In this document: piece by piece, positions 26,333 through 36,631 of the stretch
Layout of the letters: each line of letters starts with the position of its first letter
Numbering within the stretch: position 1 is the stretch's first letter
From: Symbiodinium natans
Taxonomy: Eukaryota; Sar; Dinophyceae; Suessiales; Symbiodiniaceae
Direction of reading: 5' to 3'
Length of the DNA stretch: 42,799 nucleotides
Assembly (NCBI GenBank): GCA_905221605.1
Contig: CAJNDS010002172.1
Span: 110,314 to 153,112 of the forward strand
Notes under the pieces: generated by a model
Told to the model about the DNA's origin: nothing
The model's input: the letters and a program-made list of their open reading frames with translations, nothing else
The model's database searches: none
Position numbers and translations under genes: made by a program

Positions 26333-26962
26333 TTTGAACCTACTTTTGGTTTTGGGAGAGAATGATACCACATACAATTTTTACTTCTTTTGTCTTGAGG
26401 GTTTAGGGTTTAGGGTTTAGGGTTTACGGTTTAGGGTTTAGGGTCTAGGGTTTAGGGTTTTAGGGCAGCCGGAGCCTGGCCCCCTAGACCCTACAACTTG
26501 AACCCTTTCAGAGTTTCGGTGTAAGGTTTAAGTTTTAGGGTTCAGGGTTCAGGGTTCAGGGTTTAGGGTTTAGGGTTTAGGGTTTAGGGTTTAGGGTTTA
26601 GGGTTTAGGGTTTAGGGTTTAGGGTGTAGGGCGTAGGATTTAGGTTTTTTCGGGTTCGGGTTTTAAGATTCGGGCTTTAGATCCAAGGCACCCCGAATTA
26701 TGCAGTTCAGGGGGAACCGTGCAGAATTTCACCCCTCACTTTAGGTTTGAGGATGTGCAACCCTAAACCCTCGACCCTAAACCGGAAACCCTAGGCCCTA
26801 AACCCGAAACCTTTCACCCTAGTTACATCCAAAACCCAAAACCCTAAACCCTAAACCCTAAACCCTAAACCCTAAGCCCTAAACCCTAAACCATAAACCC
26901 TAAACCCTAAACCCTAAACCCTAAACCTCTAGACCCTAGAAACCCCAAACCCTAGCCTTGAG

Positions 26963-27025
26963 AACGCAAAGGCTTCCGAGGCGCGAGGTACCGGAAAGCC
27001 TGCAGCTGAGCCAGCCTCGCACTGA
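26963..27025 (+). CDS. Possible terminal exon
   Basis: After the acceptor CCTTGAG the frame reads NAKASEARGTGKPAAEPASH then TGA. The minus strand reads CEAGSAAGFPVPRASEAFAF between good splice signals, so the strand is uncertain. Confidence 0.25.
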   Translation, partial: NAKASEARGTGKPAAEPASH

Positions 27026-27383
27026 GGGTGTTTAGGGTTTAGGGTTTAGGGTTTAGGGCTTAGGGTTTAGGGTTTTAGGGTTTTAGGGGTTTAGGGTTTA
27101 GGGTTTAGGGTTTTGGGGGGGGGGGTTGAGAGTCTAGGGTTTGGGGTTTGGGTTCGCAAACCCTCAACCCTAAACCCTCAACCCTAAACCCTCAACCCTA
27201 AACCGGTTTGGGGTTTTGGGTTTGGGGTTTGGGGTTTGCGGTTTGGGGTTTGGGGTTTGGGGTCATGGGTTTGGGGCCATTGCAAGCATGCCGAGACAGG
27301 GACTCAGGGATTTTCGGACAATGTTAGGGTTTCGGGTTTTAGGGCTTTAGGGTTTTACTGTAGGGTTTTCGGGCTTTGGGGTT

Positions 27384-27543
27384 TTAGGGCTTTAGGGCTT
27401 TAGGGCTTTAGGGCTTTAGGGCTTCAGGGCTTTAGGGCTTTAGGGCTTTAGGGCTTTAGGGCTTTAGGGCTTTAGGGCTTTAGGGCTTTAGGGCTTTAGG
27501 GCTTTAGGGCTTTAGGGCTTTAGGGCTTTAGGGCTTTAGGGCT
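27384..27543. repeat. TTTAGGGC octamer array, about 20 copies
   Basis: A homogeneous 8-bp variant of the telomere unit (GGGCTTTA). It follows heptamer arrays (27030-27120) and a GGGGTTT array (27200-27265). The region 27545-27878 holds no gene that I can support. Confidence 0.9.
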
Positions 27544-27878
27544 TACACGGTTTGTAGGGTTGATGGGGGCTTTATGGGGTCTTATAGGGCTCAGTGGCAT
27601 GGACCTTTATGTATTATTTGACGTTCTCTCTTGTTTTGTATTTAAAAACCTATAAACAAACTAAATCCAAGAAACCTGAAGCACAAATTCACCAATTTCG
27701 TTCTCTTAGGGTTTAGGGTTTACGATTTATAATTTACTCTTTTTTGATGTGAACGTACAGACGCAGTCAGATGTTGGCAACGAATACTAGCTATCACTTC
27801 TGCTCTTGCGTGGGGGATGATCCAAGCGGTCTCTCGGGTCGGGCTGCGCACCGTTGTGCGCACATTGAAGTGTCCTGT

Positions 27879-28430
27879 CAGCTGTCGTGCCCAGTTGTTG
27901 CTTGGTGTGGATCGGCAAAGATCACTGCTACTGAAAGAGGCATCTTCTCATGAAGATGCCCTAACTCTTTCAAGACATCTACATTATCATTCAACGCGTA
28001 CAGACGTCGGTTCGACAACCTGTAAAACTTCGTACTCTTCTTCACAAACTGAAGTGGACGCGAGTCCTGCAGTGCCCTGAACCGTCTCGTGCAGAAAACA
28101 CCCCCGCAGAAAATCACTGCCTTTACCGCAAGCATTGGAATCATACAACCGCACAATCCGCTACAGTCCACCTCCGCCACGGACGCACCCATGACCGCAG
28201 AAGCCACTGCCCCGCCGATAAGGAGCCGACCAAAAAAAAGCAACGACGGCACCCATTGCAAAAGACCTGCGAAAACGTCTCGCGTAATCAGTGACCATCA
28301 TACAACAACCGGTGAACAATCTTAAGACACTATTTTTGCGGGCAACCAATAGCAACTGGTCGACCAAGTCCGACCAAGCCGATGCCTGAAGACGGCACGG
28401 CTGCGGCGCCTCGGAGCTTGTCTTCCTGAC
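27879..28430 (-). pseudogene. Tandem-duplicated hypothetical protein, left copy
   Basis: Offset of 586 bp from the right copy, about 93-95 percent alike by eye. The reading order on the minus strand is a membrane segment (GGAVASAVMGASVAEVDCSG), then CGCMIPMLAVKAVIFCGG, then RPLQFVKKSTKFYRLSNRRL, YALNDNVDVLKELGHLHEK and a TGA at 27878. An extra base near the A-run at 28231 breaks the frame between AMGAVVAFF and the membrane segment. The motif RPLQ..KK..KFYRLSNRRLYAL loosely recalls ParB-like nuclease domains, which is only a hint. Unlike the rest of the window, no introns are needed. Confidence 0.55.
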
Positions 28431-28464
28431 TCGGGAAACTGCTGCGGCCGACGCCAAGTCTCGC

Positions 28465-29016
28465 CAGCTGTCGTGCACAATTGTTGCTTGGTGTGCGTCG
28501 ACAAAGATCACTGCTACTGAAAGAGGCTTCTTCTCATGAAGATGCCCTAACTCTTTCAAGACATCTACATTATCATTCAACGCGTACAGACGTCGGTTCG
28601 ACAATCTGTCGAACTTCGTACTCTTCTTCACAAACTGAAGTGGACGCGAGTCCTGCAGTGCCCTGAACCGTCTCGTGCAGAAAACACTCCCGCAGAAAAT
28701 CACCTTGAGACACATGCCTTTACCGCAAGCATTGGAATCATGCAGCCGCACAACCCGCTACAGTCCACCTCCGTCACGGACACTCCCATGACCGCAGAAG
28801 CCACTGCCCCGCCGAGAAGGAGCCCACAAAAAAAAGCAACGACAGCACCCATTGCAAAAGACCCGCGAAAACTTCTCGGATAATCAGTGACCATCATACA
28901 ACAATCGGTGAACAATCTTAAGACACTAACTTTGCGGACAACAAATAGCAACTCGTTGACCAAGCCGATGCCTGAAAACGGCACGGCTCCAGCGCCTCGA
29001 AGCTTGTCTTCCTCAC
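28465..29016 (-). pseudogene. Tandem-duplicated hypothetical protein, right copy
   Basis: It begins with VNELLFVVRKVSVLRLFTDC and carries the intact membrane segment GLLLGGAVASAVMGVSVTEV, but an 11-bp insertion at about 28703-28713 shifts frame before VIFCGSVFCTRRF. Downstream the frame runs on into the left copy (VSRVRKTSSEAP). So each copy has a different lesion. Both flanks of the pair enter the purine/pyrimidine-rich block at 29017. Confidence 0.55.
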
Positions 29017-29308
29017 TGTGTGTTTTTGAGATTTAAAGGAGAACAAGAGAAGAGAAGGGAGAGAGAAAGGAGAGAGGAGAGATCAACAGGAATGCAACTC
29101 TAAATGGAAGAGCAATGAAAAGAATGGAAGAGAAATGAACCGGCGAAATGCAAAAATCAGGCAAAGAGAAGATGGTGCTCGTTTTCATCTTTCCTCTGGT
29201 TCTTATTTTTCTCTTCTCTTGTTCATTTCCGTTAGAAAAAACAAAAGGAATAACAATGAACATGTAAGCAAACCCAGCTGATGCTCATGATTTTTTCCTT
29301 TCTCCCTC
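29017..29308 (+). repeat. 292-bp direct repeat, left copy
   Basis: TGTGTTTTTGAGATTTAAAG through CATGATTTTTTCCTTTCTCC is nearly identical to 32407-32699, where the second copy is cut by the assembly gap. GA-rich, then CT-rich; no gene. Confidence 0.9.
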
Positions 29309-29675
29309 TCTCTCTCTCTCATACATGGGCGATGGAACGGGTGTCCTTGTTGGGCCGTTTCCTGCATCTTCAAGTGAGGAACCTAAGTGTTTTCTTTTGT
29401 TCGTTTGAAGACACAGAAAGCGATTAAAAGGGACGTCCATTTTGGATTGGCAGCCAACCCAGCTGATGCTCATGATTTTTTTTCTCTCTCTCTCTCTCTA
29501 TATATATGGGCGATGGAATGGGTGTCCTTTTTGATCGTTTTCTGCATCTTCAAGCGAGGAAAAGGGACACCCCACAAGAAAGCACTTAGGGTGTCCCTTT
29601 TGCTCGTTTGAAGACACAGAAAGCGATTAAAAGGGACGCCCGTTTTGGATTGGCAGCCAACCCAGCTGATGCTCA

Positions 29676-29706
<31 letters not shown>

Positions 29707-30160
29707 CCTATATATGGGCGATGGAACAGGTGTCCTTTAAGATCTTGTTCTGCATCTTCAAGCGAAGAAAAGGGCACCGCAAGAAAACACTTAGGGTGTC
29801 CCTTTTGCTCGTTTGAAGACACAGCAAGCGATTAAAAGGGGCGCCCATTTTGGATTGGCAGCAAACCCAGCTGATGCTCATGATTTATCTCTCTCCCCAT
29901 ACATGGGCGATGGAACGGGTGTCCTTTTTGGATCGTTTTCTGCATCTTCAAGCGAAGAAAAGTGACACCACAAGAAAACACTTAGTAAGGGTGCCCCTTT
30001 TGCTCGTTTCAAGACACAGAAAGCGATTAAAAGGGACGCCCATTTTGGATCGGCAGCAAACCCAGCTGATGCTCATGATTTATCTCTGTCTATATATGGG
30101 CGATGGAACGGGTGTCCTTCCTGATCGTTTTCTGCATCTTCAAGGGAGAAAGAAGGGCAC
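29270..30160 (+). repeat. Tandem array of about 185-205 bp units with TC microsatellites
   Basis: GCTGATGCTCATGATT recurs at 29277, 29462, 29665, 29870 and 30065. Each unit has a (TC)n tract of variable length, GGGCGATGGAACGGGTGTCC, and AGACACAGAAAGCGATTAAA. Plus- and minus-strand frames across it are repeat-derived. A sixth start, at 32669, stops at the gap. Confidence 0.9.
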
Positions 30161-30455
30161 CGCCCAAGAAGGAAACGTAACATCAGATATAGGGAGGGAA
30201 ATTGAAGAGCTCCTCTCTTTACTTAGTCATTCCCTTTCCTCTCTTCTTATCTGTTGTTTTCTTCGCTTCAAAAAGCAAAATAAGGGAAAAGAGATTTCCT
30301 GAAGAGGAGGGAGGGCACCTATTGAAGAGCTCCTGTCTTTACTTAGTCATTCCCTTTCCTCTCTTATCCGTTGTTTTATTCGCTTCAAAAAGCAAAATAA
30401 GCGAAAAGAGATTTCCTGAAGAGGAGGGAGGGCACCTATCTGTAAAGAGCAATCG

Positions 30456-32176
30456 TTTAGAGGGGAACAGGAGAAGAGGAGCGAGAGAGAAGGACAGAGG
30501 AGAGATACAGGGAATCCAATTTCAATAGAACAGCAAAGAAAAGAATAGAAGAGAGATGAATAGAGAAGAGGGAGAGACAAAACAAGGCGCAGAGAAGATG
30601 GCGCTCTTCTTTATCTATCCTCCCTCCCTTATCTCTCCCTTCCCTCTTTCTTTTCCAGATAAGAACAACTAAAGAGGAATAATTATGAAAAGGAGAAGAG
30701 TAAGGAAAGGAGCAGAAGAGATAGGTTGAGAAGAGGGATATGATGAAGTACGGCAAGGTCCACGCGCAACCTCTGCTTACCCTGCCACTGTTTTATCCTG
30801 CAAGTTCCTTTCTTGTTGTTCATCAGTCAAAAAGTAACAGAAAGAGAGAAGGGAAAGGGAAGTGAGAGAGGAGAGAGAACAAGGATGCCATTTTTCTGGA
30901 AGGGTGCTGGAAAGAAGAGAAGAGACAGGAAGCAAGGAGACGGAGTGACAAAATAAAGCGCAAAGCTCTATATATATCATCTCTCCCTTGTCTCTCCCTA
31001 TTCCCTTTTGATGGGACGCCCCAGAACTAAAATATTTAAATCCAGGTATTTGAATAATTAAATTCTTTAAATTATTTAAATGGTTGGGTTTCCAGAGGAA
31101 CCAATGGGTTTGAATAATTAGATTATTTAGATTATTTTGGCGCCTCCTGTGAGCCAAGTCTGTGATGAAGTATGTCCCTTCTCCCCGCGGGCCAAATTTG
31201 TGATGAAGTATGTCCCCTCTCCCCGTGGGCCAAATTTGTGATGAAGCATGTCCCCTCTCCCCGTAGGCCAGGTTTGTGATCCAGCCTCCCACCAGCGTGA
31301 TGAAGTAGGTTCCCTCTCTTTGTGGCTGAAGTATGTCCCCTCGCCCCGTGGGCCATGTTTGTGATCCAGCCCCCCAGCAGCGTGATGAAGTATATCCCCT
31401 CTCCCTGTGGGCCAAGTCTGTGATGAAGTATGTCCCTTCTCCCCATGATGAAGTATATTTGGAAGCTGAGAGTCGTGTTTTGGTGTGGTAGATTGTGGTA
31501 GATAGAAAGGAAAGGGCATGAGAAAGTAGCGAGAGGAGCTCTTCAATTCCCTTCCTGCTTTATTGCAACACATGCCCCTCTTGTTCTTCCTTTCTTGTGT
31601 TTTTTGTCATTTAGAGGGGAACAGGAGAAGAGGAGCGAGAGAGAAGGAGAGGGGAGAGATAACAGGAATCCAATTTCAATGGAATAGCAAAGAAAAGAAT
31701 AGAAGAGAGATGAATAGAGAAGAGGGAGAGACAAAACGAGGCGCTGAGAAGATGGCACTCTTCTTTATCTATCCTCCCTCCCTTATCTCTCCCTTCCCTC
31801 TTTCTTTTCGAAACAAGAACAACTAAAGAGGAAGAATTTATGAAAAGGAGAAGAGTAAGGAAAAGAGCAGAAGAGATAGGCCGAGAAGAGGGACATGATG
31901 AAGTACGGCAAGGTCCAAGCGCAAGGAGTCACCCTCTGCTTTACCTTCCACTGCTTTATCATACCTGTCTTGTGCTTTGTCAGTTAAACGGAAACAGAAG
32001 GAGAGAAGGGAAAGGGAAGTGAGAGAGGAGAGACAACAAAGAGGCCATTTTAATTTTCTGGAAGGGTACTGAACAGAAGAGAGGAGACAAGAAACAAGGA
32101 GACGGAGGAACACAACAAGGCGCAAAGAAGATGGCACTCTTCTTTGTCTATCATCTCTCCCTTCCTTGTTCCCTTT
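30456..32176 (+). repeat. Segmental direct duplication, two copies of about 560 bp
   Basis: TTTAGAGGGGAACAGGAGAA starts at 30456 and at 31610 (offset 1154). Both copies contain GATGAAGTACGGCAAGGTCC and end in CT-rich sequence. They flank 31014-31609, which carries an AAATTATTTAAAT-type tract and the 38-bp array. Confidence 0.85.
31150..31458. repeat. 38-bp tandem repeat
   Basis: GTGATGAAGTATGTCCCCTC repeats at 31164, 31202 and 31240, and again at 31384 and 31422, with diverged units between. Because 38 is not a multiple of 3, the minus strand cycles through three related frames (GRGDILHHKFGP; GEGTYFITNLA; ERGHTSSQIWPT), all open for up to 212 codons. Confidence 0.85.
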
Positions 32177-32406
32177 TCCCTCTATTCTTAAAAAGGACAA
32201 GACCTCTTCGCAGATAGGTGCCCTCTCTCCTCTTCAGGAAGCCCCCTTGCCCTTATTTTGCTTGCTTTCTGAAACGACAAGGAAAACAACACATAGAAAG
32301 AGAGGAAATGGAATGAACCAATAGGCAGTGGAGCTCTTCAATTTCTTTCCCTATCTCTTTTCTTCTTTTTTCATTCTTCATTCAACAAGGAAAAGAAACT
32401 TCCTTT

Positions 32407-32699
32407 TGTGTGTTTTTGAGATTTAAAGGAGAACAAGAGAAGAGAAGGGAGAGAGAAAGGAGAGAGGAGAGATCAAAAGGAATGCAACTCTAAATGGAAG
32501 AGCAATGAAAAGAATGGAAGAGAAATGGGGACAGGCGAAATGCAAAAGTCAGGCAAAGAGAAGATGGTGCTCGTTTTCATCTTTCCTCTGGTTCTTATTT
32601 TTCTCTTCTCTTGTTCATTTCCGTTAGAAAAAACAAAAGGAATAACAATGAACATGTAATCAAACCCAGCTGATGCTCATGATTTTTTCCTTTCTCCCT
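32407..32699 (+). repeat. 292-bp direct repeat, right copy, cut by gap
   Basis: Same sequence as 29017-29308, stopping at TTTCTCCCT, where the N run begins. In the left copy this is followed by a (TC)n tract. Confidence 0.9.
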
Positions 32700-32799
32700 N
32701 NNNNNNNNNNNNNNNNNNNNNNNNNNNNNNNNNNNNNNNNNNNNNNNNNNNNNNNNNNNNNNNNNNNNNNNNNNNNNNNNNNNNNNNNNNNNNNNNNNN
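32700..32799. other. Assembly gap, 100 N
   Basis: Exactly 100 N, the usual placeholder for a gap of unknown size. The left edge is the start of a repeat unit and the right edge is inside the AT-rich palindromic array, so the true length may be very different. Confidence 0.98.
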
Positions 32800-34140
32800 T
32801 TAAGGATTTTAAGAAATTTAAAAGGCCTTAAATTCCTTAAAATCCTTAAAATTTTGAAAGGCCCGGGCTTTCAAAATTTTAAGGATTTTAAGGATTTTAA
32901 GGATTTTGAAAATTTTAAATGGGCCTGCCTCTTTCCGGAAAATAATATAATTTTCTTAAATTCCTTAAAATCCTTAAAGTTTTGAAAGGCCCGGGCTTTC
33001 AAAATTTTAAGGATTTTAAGGATTTTAAGGATTTTAAAATTTTAAATGGGCCTGCCTCTTTCCGGAAAATGATTTAATTTTCTTTCAAAATTTTAAGGAT
33101 TTTAAGGATTTTAAGATTTTAATTTAAAAAGAAATTTAAAAGGCGTTAAATTCCTTAAAATCCTTAAAATTTTGAAAGCCCCAACCTTTCAAAATTTTAA
33201 GGATTTTAAGGATTTTAAAAATTTTAAATGGGCCTGCCTCTTTCCGGAAAATAATTTAATTTTCTTTCAAAATTTTAAGGATTTTAAGGATTTTAAGGAT
33301 TTTAAGAAATTTAAAAGGCCTTAAATTCCTTAAAATCCTTAAAATTTTGAAAGCCCCAACCTTTCAAAATTTTAAGGATTTTAAGGATTTTAAGGATTTT
33401 TAAAATTTTAAATGGGCCTGCCTCTTTCCAAAAAATGATTTAATTTTCTTTCGAAATTTTAAGGATTTTAAGGATTTTAAGAAATTTAAAAGGCCTTAAA
33501 TTCCTTAAAATCCTTAAAATTTTGAAAGGCCCCAACCTTTCAAAATTTTAAGGATTTTAAGGATTTTAAGGATTTTTAAAATTTTAAATGGGCCTGCCTC
33601 TTTCCGGGAAAATAATTTAATTTTCTTTCAAAATTTTAAGGATTTTAAGGATTTTAAGAAATTTAAAAGGCCTTAAATTCCTTAAAATCCTTAAAATTTT
33701 GAAAGGCCCGGGCTTTCAAAATTTTAAGGATTTTAAGGATTTTAAGGATTTTTAAAATTTTAAATGGGCCTGCCTCTTTCCGGAAAATAATTTAATTTTC
33801 TTTCAAAATTTTAAGGATTTTAAGAAATTTAAGGCCTTAAATTCCTTAAAATCCTTAAAATTTTGAAAGCCCCAACCTTTCAAAATTTTAAGGATTTTAA
33901 GGATTTTAAGGATTTTTAAAATTTTAAATGGGCCTGCCTCTTTCCGGAAAATAATTTAATTTTCTTTCAAAATTTTAAGGATTTTAAGGATTTTAAGAAA
34001 TTTAAAAGGCGTTAAATTCCTTAAAATCCTTAAAATTTTGAAAGGTCCGGGCTTTCAAAATTTTAAGGATTTTGTGGTCCTTTTAAAATTTTGGAAAACC
34101 CCTAAATTCCTTAAAATCCTTAAAGTTTTGGAAGGCGAAG
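32800..34140. repeat. AT-rich tandem array of long hairpins
   Basis: Seven units mostly 164-184 bp long, marked by GGGCCTGCCTCTTTCC at 32921, 33048, 33230, 33414, 33590, 33766 and 33930. Each unit carries TTCCTTAAAATCCTTAAAAT facing its complement around a short GC-rich centre (GGCCCGGGC or GCCCCAACC). This gives an almost perfect stem of about 27 bp. No coding sequence is present. Confidence 0.9.
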
Positions 34141-34529
34141 CAGGACCGTCAAATAACGCATAAAGGTCCTACATACATAGGGCTCATAGCTTTAATGGGC
34201 TTACAGGGCTTCTGGGGCTTAGCAAGGTGTTTAGGGAACCCTAAACCGTAAACCCTAAACCCTAAACCCCAAATCCGAAACCCGAAACCCTAAACGCCTA
34301 TATGGTTTCTAGGGGTCTAAGATTGGAACCATGGGCAGTTCGTGTGGTCCCTTAACATCGTTTAGGGGTTCGAAGTCTGGGCCCCCTTATTAGGGTTTAG
34401 GGCTTAGGGGTTAGGTTTGAGGGTTTAGGGCTGAGGGTTTAGGGCTTAGTAGGGTTTTAGAGTAGTTTTTAAGCTTAGTTGCTGAGTTCATAAGCCCCCC
34501 CCCCCAAAAAAAAAAAAAAAAAACAAAAT

Positions 34530-34583
34530 GTACACTTTCAGTTCTCTAGGGGATGATAGTATCCCCAAGAGTGTAAAGTGTAC
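34530..34583. repeat. Two-part hairpin next to a C/A homopolymer pair
   Basis: GTACACTTT (34530) pairs with AAAGTGTAC (ending 34583), and inside them CTCTAGGGGAT pairs with ATCCCCAAGAG with a small bulge. Directly upstream is a run of about 12 C then about 19 A (34493-34523). No gene was seen in 34140-34790 except a weak plus frame at about 34308 (GSKIGTMGSSCGPL). Confidence 0.6.
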
Positions 34584-34800
34584 TCATTCAGCTACTATGT
34601 CAGGGTTATATAACAAGGGACCCAAAATACAGGCCAACCCTACAACCCTCAAACCCGAGAAGCCCTCGAACACTTAAACCCTAAACGGGTTTAGGGTTTA
34701 GGGTTTAGGGTTTAGCGTTTAGGGTTTAGGGTTTAGGGTTTAGGGTTTAGGGTTTAGGGTTTAGGGTTTAGGGTTTAGGGTTTAGGGGATCCCCTATAGA

Positions 34801-35537
34801 TCAAAAGGTTCGAGGCACGCTGAGAGCTGCAGGAGAGATCGGAAGCTGACGTCCAGCCAGCCCATGCGGAGCATGGGCAGAGACAACCTGGGCTGGTTTT
34901 GGTTTAGAGTTTAGGGTTTGGGGTTTAGGGTTTAAGGGGTTTGGGGGGTTTGGGGGCGTTTGGGGGGTTTGGGGGGTTTGGGGGGTTTGGGGGATTTGGG
35001 GGGTTTGGGGGGGTTGGGGGGTTGGGGGGGTTGGGGGGTTTCGGGGGTTTCGGCTTCTTCCCCAAGCAGATTCCATATGAAAAGCCGGGTTGGGGTTTTT
35101 CGGGGCATCATGCACACTAGAAGTCCTGAACTGGCAGAACAGTTCCCGGTTTAGGGTTTAGGCTTTAGGCTTTAGGGTTTAGGGTTTAGGGTTTTAGGGT
35201 TTTAGGGTTTAGGGTTTAGGGTTTAGGGTTTAGGATTTAGGGTTTAGGGTAACATGGGCACCTCTAGACCTCAACAAAAAAGAAAAGGCCGACGTGCTCG
35301 CTTAGTTTTTGAGGAGCCAGAACCCTACGTCCGAAACCCGATAACGACCAAAAAAAACAAAAGCAGCCTAAACCCTCAACCCTCAACCCTCAACCCTATA
35401 CCCTAAACCCTAAACCCTAAACCTTAAACCCTAAACCCTAAACCCTAAAGTTCAGGAAGTCTGTCACGGCCGGCGGCAGCCACAGCAGCCCAGTCGTCGC
35501 CAGCAGCGCCGCCAACTGTAGCGCCGGAGCCCATGCC
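34801..35537 (-). CDS. Two-exon fragment: membrane helix plus Pro-Gln-Thr repeats
   Basis: Exon 35537-35444 reads AWAPALQLAALLATTGLLWL, then PPAVTDFLNFR (one membrane helix), and ends at AGG|GTTTAGGG. Exon 35130-34801 continues in phase (FRTSSVHDAPKNPNPAFHME) through a Pro-Gln-Thr repeat encoded by the G-rich 9-bp array at 34930-35050, and ends SPAALSVPRTF then TGA. The 5' end is missing. Competing plus-strand exon: 35070-35148 (FHMKSRVGVFRGIMHTRSPE) has canonical splice sites on both sides, so the strand is not settled. Confidence 0.3.
34925..35052. repeat. G-rich GGGGGGTTT 9-mer array
   Basis: About twelve units of GGGGGGTTT with variants, a telomere-like motif whose 9-bp period keeps one reading frame. 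Long G runs at regular spacing could form G-quadruplexes. Confidence 0.85.
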
Positions 35538-35678
35538 CTTGGCTTAGGGTGTGGGGTTAGGCTGGGGGGGAGTAGTGACTCGAAATTGTGCCAGACTTTG
35601 GGCAGCTTAAAGTTGACAACTTCGGGGGTTCGAGGTTTTTAAGGGTCCTAAACCCTTCGCCCGTGACGACCCATAAAT

Positions 35679-35867
35679 CCTGACCCCTAGACCTGAACCC
35701 ACCCTAAACCCTAAATCTCCCAAACCCGATAATTTCGAAACCCTGAAATCACCTAAAAAGGCACCCACCAACTCTGAGCCCATAGAAAACGTAAGCAGTC
35801 TAACGCTGGGGGGAAGGAGTAGACGCTGGTACTGTATGGGGAGTTTGGGTTTAGGGCTTCGGGCTTA
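35679..35867 (+). CDS. Open frame of about 60 codons
   Basis: It reads SPKPDNFETLKSPKKAPTNS, then EPIENVSSLTLGGRSRRWYC, to a TAG. There is no Met and no clear splice partners. It is charged and protein-like. An earlier plus frame at 35578-35645 (DSKLCQTLGSLKLTTSG) may belong to the same gene. Confidence 0.25.
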
Positions 35868-36136
35868 GGTTTTGGAGTTCGTTTGTGGGATTCCTATTAT
35901 GGTACGGAGTCTCATGACTCTCCATCTTAGCCTAAACACTAAACCCTTAACCCTGTAATTAAACCCATAATCAAGGCCCCTTTGTGAGTTGCACCCTTGA
36001 ACCCGTAGGCCCCAGGAACCCCCCCAGATTTAAAGCCCTGAACAAGAAAGCCCTCAGAGGCCTGAAGCCCCTAAACCCTAAGCCCTACACCCTAAACACA
36101 GGGCTTTAGGACTTCCTTCCTTGAGACCCCGTACAG

Positions 36137-36631
36137 CCCGCAAACCCTCACAAAGCCCCATTGTGCGGGGAAACGCCAGATCCGCGTCCTTCCGCTTCTG
36201 CCGACCTCCAGTTGGCGGAAAGGCCCTAAGACAGGAGGAGTCTTACCCTAAGCCCTAACCCCTCAACCCCGAACCCCAAAACCCTAAACCCCAAACCCTC
36301 TAGGGCCTTAGGGCTTGAGTGCATAGGGCTTTGGGGGTCTAATTAAGGGTTGTAAATATAGGGCTCCAGGAACTGAGTGTTTGAGGGTTTAGGGTTTAGG
36401 GTTTAGGGTTTGGGGTTTGGGGTTTAGGGTTTAGGGTTTAGGGTTTAGGGTTTAGGGTTTAGGGTTTAGGTTTTGGGGTTTAGGGATTAGGGTTTAGGGT
36501 TTAGGGCTAAGGGCTCATGGCAAGTTTGACGGTTCAAAACTCTGAAGGCCCCCTTGCACAGGACTCGTTGTAATGAGCAAGGCACCCCAGAGAAAGCGTG
36601 CCTCAAGAATTCAGAACAAGCCTTCAGATAG
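36137..36631 (+). CDS. Last two exons of a hypothetical protein
   Basis: Exon 36137-36222 opens after GTACAG (PANPHKAPLCGETPDPRPSA, then SADLQLAE) and ends at AG|GCCCTAAG, a GC donor. Exon 36562-36631 follows in phase after CTTGCACAG (TRCNEQGTPEKACLKNSEQA, FR, TAG). The intron (339 bp) contains TTTAGGG arrays. Upstream exons are not defined; 36029-36066 (FKALNKKALRGLKP) is a candidate. A second frame of the last exon (MSKAPQRKRASRIQNKPS) is also open. Confidence 0.35.

Larger units (their letters stand above)
30187..32354. mobile_element. 2.2-kb element with about 140-bp inverted terminal repeats
   Basis: The left end (ATTGAAGAGCTCCTCTCTTT ... CTGAAGAGGAGGGAGGGCAC, tandemly doubled at 30201-30320 and 30321-30440) is matched in inverse at 32213-32354 (GTGCCCTCTCTCCTCTTCAG ... 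GGAGCTCTTCAAT). Inside are a direct duplication (30456-31013 and 31610-32176) and a 38-bp tandem repeat. No transposase was recognised, so it would be non-autonomous. Target-site duplications are not obvious. Confidence 0.45.

Noticed and set aside
27384-27543. A CRISPR-like array
   Set aside because: A pure tandem repeat without spacers.
30777-31573. Minus-strand frames of 104-212 codons with repeated HHKFGP and YFIT words
   Set aside because: They come from the 38-bp tandem repeat, which is open in three frames; there is no start or splice context.
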